A stretch of 64,000 nt of DNA from Gnetum montanum (taxonomy: Eukaryota; Streptophyta; Gnetopsida; Gnetales; Gnetaceae). Within the stretch, counting starts at the first letter, position 1. Every line of letters starts with the position of its first letter. Shown here one piece after another: positions 47,493 through 56,579 of the stretch. The stretch lies in assembly GCA_015680685.1 (NCBI GenBank), contig MNCI01025089.1:1046301-1110300 (forward strand), read 5' to 3'. Both the position numbers and the translations under genes were made by a program. The notes beneath the pieces are model-generated. The model ran no database searches. It worked only from the letters and a program-made list of their open reading frames with translations, and was not told the DNA's origin.

Positions 47493-48141
47493 TGCACACT
47501 AAGAGATGCAAGCATATGCGAGTTGTAGTTCATCATCGTCACCATGAGTATGCATTCATGTCAACATGAAACACATCCATAAGCATAATGACTCATTATC
47601 CATATACATCGATAAAAAATTGACAACATACATGCCCATGACCTCACCAACCACATCATAGGCTTTGTTATTGCTTAATGGGAACAAGAATAACCTTGGC
47701 TGTCCTCTCCCTGGCTATGGCTTTGTGATTTGTGCCTATTCTTGCATAATAGGACACTAAGTCCTACCTCTAGGTATGGATTTCGAAATGCATTAAATGC
47801 ACCTTGCCAGTTTTGATGTAAGTGAATTGCTTGGACATTATGTCTGATTTTGGCCTTCTTGGTAAATACGTTTCGGCTTGGGAGTGTTTTCTCCAAAGAA
47901 CGTGTAGTAACACCAAAGGTTAAAAATAACGGTTTAATAAATTTCACCCATTTTGCATGCCGTGCATTTACAAAAATATTTTTTAAAAATTATAAAAAGC
48001 ACTGAAAATGTGGAATCCAATGTGGAATCAATACTTGGACCGAAGGATGAGAGGGGAGCTGAAATTACAGGTGGCAAGCAATTGTCAGATCTGAGAATGC
48101 CGTAAAGACGAAAGCAACCTAAAAATGACATGAAGATGAAA

Positions 48142-48243
48142 AAGATGCAAGTGGGGTCCATGACATGTCATGGTTTTTGTATGGTATGGTTAAAAGATGA
48201 CAATTGGGTCCATGACATGTCATGGTTTTTGTATGGTATGGTT
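48142..48243 (+). repeat. 52-bp tandem duplication containing a palindrome
   Basis: Two copies of 'gggtccatgacatgtcatgg' plus downstream 'tttttgtatggtatggtta', 52 bp apart (48154 and 48206). Each holds the perfect palindrome CATGACATGTCATG. Confidence 0.88.
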
Positions 48244-48472
48244 ATCCATGGCCATTTGACTGGCCAAACCTTTCACCTGCACACTGCCATGCAATTTTAT
48301 TGTTACTTCTCTTGCAAAGCCATGATCTTTCACAATTGATTTCAGTTTTATATGGTTTTCATCTCCCTCTGGAACTGTGCTCAGTGTTCATGTGAATGCC
48401 AAGTAAGCTAAAATTAAAATCATAGTCAAAATCAATGCATGTGACAAATAACATGGAGGATGATCATTTGAC

Positions 48473-48575
48473 TTCTTTAAATATTAACCATGCCATGATC
48501 TAAAAACCATAAGATGTAACTGATTCTTTAAATATTAACTATGCCATGCCATGATCTAAAAACCATAACATGTAA
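48473..48575 (+). repeat. about 51-56-bp tandem duplication
   Basis: 'ttctttaaatattaac' followed by 'atgccatgatctaaaaacca' occurs twice. The second copy has an extra 'gccat'. Confidence 0.85.
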
Positions 48576-49973
48576 CTGATTCCTGATGATGTGGCACGCG
48601 CATGTTCATCTGGTCAGCGATGGACTCACGATGCCAACAATTAATCGCATCGATAAAAGTCACAATACAATACAGAGACGCTGTGAAGACTTGTAAAGGA
48701 AAACGACTTTCATTTTAGGGACAACCATGGAGACGATTATCCCGGATACAATTCAACTTAATATAAACCTTTATTTAATTTTACTTTGTTGTTTGGTTTA
48801 ATAGCCTCACCAGTGTTACGAGACTGTCAAGCAATCAACTCCGATTCAACCAGTTACTCGCACAAAACTTGGCCCAACCCATTAGGTCTTTGATTTTCAC
48901 TATGAGCCGGGGATTTTGGATAAATTTTGATGAACTGTTCGCACTGGATTCTAGAGTGCGTACAAAAATGCATTAAATGTGCAATGGGTAAGTATTTCAT
49001 AGTCTTCAATGAAATTTTGTCTATATATACATTCAAATGGTCGCCTTACCTTACCTCATATTATTCATTGTTAGTGTTATCTACTTTTCCTCGATGATTT
49101 AGCCATTTGTGTTGACTTGGTTCTTGCCTTTTCCTGGATATAACTTCTCCTCTTCTGAATCTTCCCAGAAACTTCATTTCATTGTTAAGTGGCAAGCAAG
49201 CAATCAAGATTCAAGGCATCGGCATGACACATAGACCACAGAAAACAATGAGGTACGAATGAATAAACAAACATACGGAAATCACCAAAGGGCTGCTTTG
49301 GTAACCGAAGGCCAAAGGACCGAGTTTGGATCATACGGAGAAGGGACGGGGCGTGCGAGGAAAACATTCCATTGGCATGGATTGGCCTTTGGGAGCGTCA
49401 AAGGTTACGCCATGACACACATTCACGCGTGTTTATTGTTCATTGCTGATTTTTTCTCTTTTTCTCATCTCTCTGCTGATCGTCATGAACATGATGACGG
49501 ATGGATGCTTGTTCAACTTTTTTTTAAAATTTTGCTTATGAGCCAACGAAGCCCACTGGCCATATGCAGGTCTAGCGGTGTGAAAAAGCATGTTTTCTTA
49601 GTGGTTTAAAGGTTGTTTTCCTTCTGAACAGTCACCGACGAGTGCCCTGATTCTTACAGTGATTGCAAAAGGCGGTTAAGAGTCCCCGGCGTTCGCTAAG
49701 CCCCGCGACAGACAACAACACAAATCCGTGAAATGAGCACTTTTTGGGTAAGTGTGGTAAATAATGAAATTAATGGATCTTGAGTCTGCCATTAGGACTT
49801 CAAGATGATATCGTATGGTGTTTTTCAAAAGCTGCACCGAAACAGCCGGGTCGGGTTCCCTAATCAATTCAAAATGTGTGTTGCATAATGCATAATTTAA
49901 GTCTTGGCTGAAGTATTTAGGCATGAAAAGATAAAAAAATGCGTGAACCTATGAAAGTGCCCCAATTTCTTCC

Positions 49974-50129
49974 AGAGAGCAGAAGAAGACACATGCTTTT
50001 ATCTTCTCCACATGGTTTGGGTTCAACTCCAACCTCAACCTCCTCAACCTCAGAGAGCAGAAGAAGACACATGCTTTTATCTCCTCCACATTGTTTGGGT
50101 TCAACTCCAACCTCAACCTTAGATATCAT
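49974..50129 (+). repeat. 78-bp (26-codon) tandem duplication in an open frame
   Basis: Two near-identical 78-bp copies (starts 49974 and 50052) beginning agagagcagaagaagacaca. They lie in an open frame (49939-50298) that reads ESRRRHMLLSSPHGLGSTPT and then the same motif again. The length is a multiple of three, so the frame is kept. A further part, TSTLDIINLRPSTKPFDDCG, resembles a stretch at 51946-51995. No family is recognised. It may be an exon fragment or chance. Confidence 0.45.
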
Positions 50130-51824
50130 AAACTTAAGGCCTTCTACAAAGCCCTTTGACGATTGTGGGCGTGTCAGGGTTTGGGCGTGTCAGGGTTTGG
50201 AAGACAAGTCTGAAGGTGTTGAAGTTTTTTCTGGAACAACTCCTTTGTTTTGTGAGTTCTTTAGGCTACCCTTGAGATTTTTTTTATATAGTTTGTGAAA
50301 CCTGCCATTACAGTAATATTATTGAATGTTTTTTTTAAGTATACTATATTGTTTATTACTGTTTTCTGTTACAGATAGAGGAAAAATTCTACAGTTTTTT
50401 GTGAGGTTTTATTCCAAATATAAAGTAAGAACTCTATAGTTTACTTTCTACTTTAACTTAATAGTAGAGTGAGGAAAATAGGGAAATTCAGAAGATACCA
50501 TCAATGGATATGACTTTTCGTTTACTAATTTTATGGATTTACCTTCCAGTTTTACAAAGATTTGTTCCAATTTTTCTAATTTGAAGATTTTTCAATCCAT
50601 CAGATCTTTCAATCTCTCTTTTTTTCTTCTTTTTTTCTTAAGGTTACTGCAGATATCTTCATTTTGCATGTTGTTTTCCTTACATTATATGCTTTTCTCT
50701 TTGCAAATATAAGACCAGTGTCCCTTCTTTTCCTTCTTGGATAATAGCATATTACATACATGTTTGTGTTTAGCAGGAGAGATTTATTTAATCTGAAAAT
50801 TTCTTTATTTCTTACCTTAGTTGATAACTTAGAATGGCTTTTATCATGGTCGTGATAGTCCCATAGAGAATTTTTATTTATTTAACAATGAGGTGTTAAC
50901 TTAGTGGTAATAATCTTAGCTTGATTGCTCTTAGTCACCTATTAAATTCCAATGAGTAATATTGAATTCTATTCTCTTTTTTTTTTGAAAAAAATCTTTA
51001 CTTTCTACCATCTAATCATGGTTTTCAATCAAGGCAAGGATGAAAGGCTCTGCTGAAGATAATCATGAATGAGAAAGGCCCAAGACGATTGCTAAGAGTG
51101 TATGTAAATCTATGGTGAAATTCATGTGAACTATTTTTCTTTCTACCATATTTAATTTCTTGTTAGACCATATGAGACAGTTCAATTTAAACACCCTGCA
51201 ATGAGTACACAGACACCTCTTAACTTAGAAGTCACAAATCATAAGCTTTTTATTTCATTGAGTATATATCCTATTACAATATACTGAATTTAAACATACT
51301 GATATATTTTAAATGGACAAAATTTAAAAAAGGTCACTAGAAAAATGTGTAATTATAATACAATGTATAAAATCGTATGGAATAAGTAATGAGTGCAATG
51401 CACAATAGGAATGCGAGTAGGCAGCCCAACTGTTATAGTTCCGAAGATTTTCAGAAGTAGAGCAGTATTGGGGATCTTGAGTTCTAAGAGAAGCTGGAGG
51501 GAAAAAGAAATTGGGCAATTCTGAATGCAAAAGAGATTGACAGAGCAGGAATTCTGAGTGGTAATCTTTTAGTGCTTTCTTTCATTTTATTTACATAATT
51601 CTTATTCACATAGTACTATGATTTGGCATGTGCTTGTTGGATTGCCTCTATTCTTTAGATTTTTACTTTTCCAACATGATGGGTTGATGATTTCACCGAG
51701 AAGCAGAAATTAATTAGAAGCGTTGCAGAACATCCACATACACCAATAGCTTTAGAGAGGTGGGCATGTACATGTAAAAATTGATATTATTACTGATAAA
51801 TTGCTTGTACACTGTAATAAGAGG
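50130..51824. other. AT-rich, with a second SINE-like remnant
   Basis: A 17-bp duplication (gggcgtgtcagggtttg, twice) is at about 50167-50200. At 50889-50960 'gaggtgttaacttagtggta' is followed by 'cctattaaattccaatgag', matching the segment at 10637-10710. Otherwise there are only short frames and T-rich tracts. Confidence 0.45.
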
Positions 51825-51986
51825 CATCAAACAGCAACAACAAAATATCTTCTCCCGTGCATTGTGATGGTGACCCAGAGTCTGAAAAAACTGAATCCAA
51901 AGGCTTAAATTCGCCTAGGTCCATATCACTACCACCGTTAGAACCCCAACTTCAACCTCAGATCTCAATAACTTTAGGCCCTTGAC
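51825..51986 (+). other. possible coding exon remnant
   Basis: A 53-codon open stretch ends in TGA. It has a coding-like, polar composition: EASNSNNKISSPVHCDGDPE, then SEKTESKGLNSPRSISLPPL, then EPQLQPQ. Its last part (cttcaacctcagatctcaat...) resembles 50106-50160 upstream. I recognise no protein. It could be the 3' exon of a decayed host gene near which element E landed. Confidence 0.25.
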
Positions 51987-52397
51987 TGTGCTTTAGAGGC
52001 GATAAGGTAGAGTAGTTACTTAATCGTGTATTGGAGTGTATTGGAGAAGGATTGCCATTTACACCGTTTTTCCAGAAACTTTTAAAAAAAAAATTTGTTT
52101 CTATTCTGATCACTTGAAAAGGCATGTTTCTTCTCCCGGACGATAATCCTTGGGATGATGATTTCATTATTTTCAATCAAAGATGGGCTTAAGAATCTGC
52201 AGCAGATAATGGAGGATTACACTCTGCCAAAACATTAGATAGACTGTCTACATCACTATAGCTATGTTGGTGGATGCTAGCAGGATAAACAATGATAAGT
52301 TTAAAGAGCAAAATGAGAAGTTAAAGACCAAATGAGTAAAATACACAGCATATATTATGATGAAGAAAAGTTGATAGTCATGAAAGAGGTTAGATAT
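51987..52397. other. flank of element E
   Basis: No gene is recognised. Bases 52393-52397 (gatat) are the left TSD of element E. Confidence 0.5.
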
Positions 52398-52420
52398 TGA
52401 TGAGACGCGACATGCACTGT

Positions 52421-52482
52421 CCCGCGATATCACATACGTGATATCGCGTCTTTCCCTGCGATATCGCGTACGCGATATCATG
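52421..52482 (+). promoter_or_regulatory. U3 palindrome modules, element E 5' LTR (two copies)
   Basis: Module 1 is gatatcacatacgtgatatc. Module 2, at 52460-52479, is the perfect 20-nt palindrome GATATCGCGTACGCGATATC. They lie about 20-80 bp upstream of the TATA box. A role as a promoter element or protein-binding site is inference from position and conservation. Confidence 0.75.
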
Positions 52483-52497
52483 GTCCACCGCCATATC

Positions 52498-52505
52498 TAT
52501 AAATA
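52498..52505 (+). promoter_or_regulatory. TATA box, element E 5' LTR
   Basis: TATAAATA in the context ccatatctataaataaga. It is conserved in all LTRs of the family at the same place. Confidence 0.75.
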
Positions 52506-52626
52506 AGAGGTGGCACTCCCCTCATTTCTGAATCCTGGCTAGAAGTAGCGAAGCTCTGGCAGTTTGAACACTCCAGAGTTAGAATTTTACCCATGTGCCC
52601 ACAGTAGAAGTCCTAGAGTGAATAGC

Positions 52627-52680
52627 TCTTTATTCGAGCAACTTTGTAACCTGAACACAAGTTGTGTACGGCAATAAAGA
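52627..52680 (+). terminator. R-region poly(A) signal within a conserved inverted pair
   Basis: TCTTTATT and AATAAAGA are complementary over 8 bp with a 38-nt loop. The loop itself has acaca/tgtgt arms. AATAAA is the likely poly(A) signal in the 3' LTR. Confidence 0.6.
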
Positions 52681-52942
52681 CGAACTTGATTAGATAAACC
52701 TTGCAGTACATGGTTTTACTTTATTGTTATTTACTACTTTCCTAGTGCATACAAGTATGACTTGATTACGAGCATCTACGGATGTGTACGGCTAATCAAG
52801 GAAGCGGCTGCTCGTCGCAACGCATGAGTACGACTTGATTACGAGCATTCGATTGCTTGGTAACCCAGTAGCGTATTCCAGGATCTGCGCTTGGTAATCC
52901 TAGTGGTAGTCCAATGTGTACGGCTAGTCAAGGAATCAGCTA

Positions 52943-53132
52943 NNNNNNNNNNNNNNNNNNNNNNNNNNNNNNNNNNNNNNNNNNNNNNNNNNNNNNNNNN
53001 NNNNNNNNNNNNNNNNNNNNNNNNNNNNNNNNNNNNNNNNNNNNNNNNNNNNNNNNNNNNNNNNNNNNNNNNNNNNNNNNNNNNNNNNNNNNNNNNNNNN
53101 NNNNNNNNNNNNNNNNNNNNNNNNNNNNNNNN
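52943..53132. other. assembly gap (190 N) in E 5' LTR
   Basis: Falls exactly in the subrepeat part of U5 and is flanked by sequence matching the 3' LTR at about 59065 and 59500. It is likely a repeat-collapse gap. Confidence 0.98.
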
Positions 53133-53212
53133 AGTCTGCGGAGTTCGACTAGATCACGCGTACACGCTTGTATTCGTATGGTTGAGTGTAGGGGTACCTC
53201 ACCACTCATCAT

Positions 53213-53230
53213 TGGCGCCATTACCGGGGA
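53213..53230 (+). promoter_or_regulatory. element E primer-binding site (tRNA-Asp)
   Basis: TGGCGCCATTACCGGGGA has two mismatches to the tRNA-Asp complement TGGCGCCGTTGCCGGGGA. It starts two bases after the LTR end. Confidence 0.92.
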
Positions 53231-53359
53231 CTAAGTGTTTTTTACACCAATTGAACATAAGGGATATCACTCACATCGTTGTGAGCCTCAACGAACCTTA
53301 GGGTTAATCAGTTAATCAAGAACAAAAATTAAATAACGGTAATTAGCACACCAGTAGAA

Positions 53360-55249
53360 ATGGCTTCTTCTCACGAAATCAACGCACCTAAGGACAATAT
53401 AGGAGACAGTCAGCATCAGACACATAACCAAAATCAGCCATGTCCTAAATAATCCAAAGTCACATATACTCATCCCAATGAGTATGTCCCTGACTTTACT
53501 TTTGTTCTCCATTAAGATGAGCAACTGCAGTGGAGAGATATGCAAGGTAACATTGTGTTACCCCCGGATCATTTAGTTCCCAACATGCTTTTCCGTGCCT
53601 TAGCACAGATTGGCATGCAAGATCATTACGCTTAATACGTTGCGGAAGACTATGACACAAGGGATTATCATCTCACAAATGCACAACGTATTCGGGACGA
53701 AAGGCAGGAGAGCCAACATTCACTGTTGAAGGGCAAGGTCCCCCACGTCATTAGTGAAATAGGAGACGAGGAACCCCTCGTAATGGGTTTCTTAAAAAAT
53801 GATGTTCCTCCTCCTCACAATAGTGAAGAGGTTAGGCATCAGGGCCTAAGATCAACGATACATATTCCAGGCTCTGATCCCCGTGAGCGCCAGCTGTTCA
53901 CGGTAGGAACAACTACTCACACTAAGGACGAACACTTGGATCGTCACAATGATCGGGGCCAAAGTAGCCAAAGAGAAGGTAAGAAACATCGCCATGGTGA
54001 TGGATCTCCTTCTTCTTCTCCTTCATCTCATCAATCACACTCTCCTTCCACATCTGGGGACAACCACCATGAGCATAAAGGGGAGAATAGAAGTAAAAGG
54101 GAAGATGAAATGCCTCGACAGGAAGGTCGAGAGGAGTTAGGACAAGGGCAAGGATGTAGGGAGAGTAGGGAACCACCACGTAGACATCATAGACGTCATG
54201 AAAGAGATGATCATGATGAACCCCTACTCGCAACCTGGAGCATGCTAGATATTAGAGAGGCAATTAGGATCCCCACAAGGCATTTAAAAGACAGTAGGAT
54301 CAAGCATTTGGACATAAATAATATCCCACGTTTTGAAGGGGGATACAACGCTGATCCTCAACATCATTTGCAGGCGTTCCACGACGCCTGTGCCTTGCAG
54401 AACATTGATAATGAGTGGCAGAAACTCAAGTTGTTCCCAAGGACACTCACCAAAGAAGCAGAGAGCTGGTACCGGTCCTTAGAACCGGAAACCATGAGGA
54501 GGTGGAGTACGATGCTTGAATTATTCAACCACAAATATCAAACGTACTCCAGAGTGTCCAATTTGTGGAAGCAGATCCAAGGCTGGAAACAGGGAGCTTA
54601 TGCATCCTTGGATGCTGCCATGGCCCATTACTATACACTGCTACATCTTTGCCCGAGCCATGGGTACGCTAAACGGTATCAACTTCGCCACATCGTGGAT
54701 GGGCTATGGAATGAAACAAGGAAAAGTCTTGGGACTTACGCCCAAGGGAGACTTTCCCAACTAAGAGCCCATGAAGTTGAAGTTTTGTTGGAACAAGTAG
54801 CGCAAGAAGAGGGTGAGCTACGGAAGAGAGAAAGTGCGGAAGAATACAACCACGATCCCTCTCTTTGCAAGAAGGGAGTGAAATTTTGTGATGAGGAGGA
54901 TGAGTCACCACTCGAAGAGTTGGTGAACCGGAAAACCGTGCCGATCCAAAAGTTAACAATGGAGGTATCAGCTAAGGTAGACCAAATGTGGGATTCCTTA
55001 GACTCCAGGATAGAAACAGTCTTGAAAATCGTAGAAGAGTCTAAGGTTGAGAAAAGTAGTGAAAAAGGCAAAAACACGCAGAGAAACTTTAACCCTACAC
55101 ATAACAAGGGTAAGGGAAAAATTCCTATCTCTAATGAGGCTGAAAATTCTAATTCAGACGATGATAGTGGATGTGAGGTCTGCTACTATGACCATCCTAA
55201 GGGATGTTGCCCAATTATCTCACATCTGCAGGAGTCTGGGGTGTATGCA
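53360..55249 (+). pseudogene. element E Gag, long open core with N-terminal stops
   Basis: The ATG at 53360 (MASSHEINAPKD) is followed in the same frame by TAA at 53450, 53513 and 53633. From 53636 the frame is open to the ambiguous base 55250. Conserved parts: HPNEYVPDFTFVLH (53471-53512) and a long charged His/Ser/Arg/Glu-rich region (about 53860-54230). The Retrotrans_gag core (about 54300-54720) shows HHLQAFHDACALQNIDNEWQ, AESWYRSLEPETMRRW and LGTYAQGRLSQLRAHEVEVL. A predicted helical segment, QMWDSLDSRIETVLKIVEES, follows. The variant zinc knuckle CEVCYYDHPKGCC is at 55172-55210. It is much better preserved than in A or B. Because the LTRs are nearly identical, the stops may already have been in the parent copy, or they may be recent CAA-to-TAA changes (A has CAA at the 53513 site). 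Confidence 0.87.
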
Positions 55250-55250
55250 N
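55250..55250. other. ambiguous base at a hidden junction
   Basis: After gtgtatgca the sequence jumps to gcagtggtaataccc. Elements A and B have roughly 130-150 bp between these points. The reading frame also changes here. Confidence 0.8.
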
Positions 55251-56579
55251 GCAGTGGTAATACCCACAGTCATGGGGGATGCCACTGCCAACACATCAAT
55301 ACCCTTACCGGCAGCCTGATCCTTACGGTTATTATGTGCAGCAGCCAATTTCTCCAGGTGACTCTATGGATCACACTACCTCCCAACGTCACTACCAAGC
55401 TCGGGAATACTTCAGAAGGACTCCTTCTCCTCTAGGAGATATCTCACATTCTATCCATCCTCTAACTCCACCCGCACCTCTTCCTCAGGTAGTTCCCATA
55501 ACACCACCTATTCCAACAATGCAAGGGGAATTGCCTACCCAACACAGCAACGTAATGCCGCGAGAGCTGTAAATATTCAGAGTGTAAATATCCAACCAAG
55601 TACTAGTTCAGGCCACGACTGTACAAAAAAGAGACCCTTTTTCAGAACTAGGAGCCCAGACAAACTCTCGCAACAATAGGCAAATGGATACATGTATAGG
55701 CCTCTAACCACTAACGCTTCGAAGAACCCTTCAGTCCAAGGGAGTGTAATGCATACGGTTATGTTAACACATACTGTAATTGACTAGATCAAGGTAGGCC
55801 ACCTTCCCAGAAAATTAAATAAACCTAGGAGTCTCTTTATTTATTTGCAGATCACTGGAAATGCACCACATCGAGCTCTTCTTGATTTAGGTTCCGGAGT
55901 CAACTTAATTTCGCGAAAGATGTATCTCGCCTGGAACTTGCCACAACTTAAGGAGAGCAACATCCAACTAGAGTTGGCGGACCAGTCCATCACCATTCCC
56001 TTGGGATTGGTGGAGGATGTTATTACCACTGTGTGTGGTTGGTCCTACCCAGCGGATTTTCTAGTGATCGATGTTAACAACAATGAAGGGGACTTCCCAA
56101 TTATAATAGGAAGGGCATGGCTAAGCACTGTAGATGCATGTCTTAGGATCCACGATCTTTCCTTCGAAATCTCCAAGATAAACATATGTGGAAAGATCGA
56201 GAAGAGGATAGTTCCATGCATCACATACATTGATTCATCGGGTGATGACATGGAGGAAATGTCTCCATGTAACAGGTGTGCCCAAGAAACTCTGCAACAA
56301 AGATGCCTGTATATAGCAACCACACAAGAAGTAGTAGACATCTCGTGGTTAACAGCTTCTTGTAGGAGTAGACAAATATGCATGGAACGAACTGAGGAAA
56401 CCTATGCCAACAACTGTGGCATAGACACATTAGAACGTGAGCGTCTCCAACTTCCACCCCTGAGCTTAAGATCATCAATTGGGAGAAGTTGGGCACTTCT
56501 TAGAAATTCAAATAGGTGCTCACTATTTCGGATCTCTCCCTTACAGCTCAGTCATGGGGGAGATGGCCACTTATGCTAA
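55251..56579 (+). pseudogene. element E linker, protease and fused Pol C-terminal tail
   Basis: A Pro/Tyr/Gln-rich linker comes first (MPLPTHQYPYRQPDPYGYYV in the frame from 55279). The protease frame, open from about 55821 to 56579, has ALLDLGSGVNLI with Asp at 55884-55886 and the serine of D-S-G replaced by Leu. QSITIPLGLVEDVITTVCGW and FPIIIGRAWLSTVDACLRIH follow, an Athila-like aspartic protease pattern. The frame continues through the stretch that precedes RT in B (QLPPLSLRS). At about 56512-56518 it joins directly, in frame, to the last residues of Pol (ISPLQLSHGGDGHLC). All of RT, RNase H and integrase are deleted. A protease-tail fusion of about 250 residues could be translated, but its catalysis is doubtful. 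Confidence 0.85.

Larger units (their letters stand above)
47493..49973. other. low-TE block, no gene established
   Basis: This is the least TE-like part of the window, with a more balanced base composition. There are two small tandem duplications (48142-48243 and 48473-48575). A TATA-like CTATATATACATTC is at about 49019-49032, but no confident transcript follows. Open frames at 47675-47947 (minus, 90 codons) and 49259-49609 (plus, 116 codons) show no motif. It could be ancestral intergenic or upstream DNA of a host gene. Confidence 0.4.
52398..53211 (+). repeat. element E 5' LTR (contains a gap)
   Basis: Starts TGATGAGACGCGACATGCAC and ends CCACTCATCA. U3 has two palindrome modules before the TATA box. 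R holds TCTTTATT (52627-52634) and AATAAAGA (52673-52680). The 190-N gap (52943-53132) falls in the U5 subrepeats. Compared with the 3' LTR, the missing sequence there should be about 435 bp, so the N run understates it. Confidence 0.93.
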
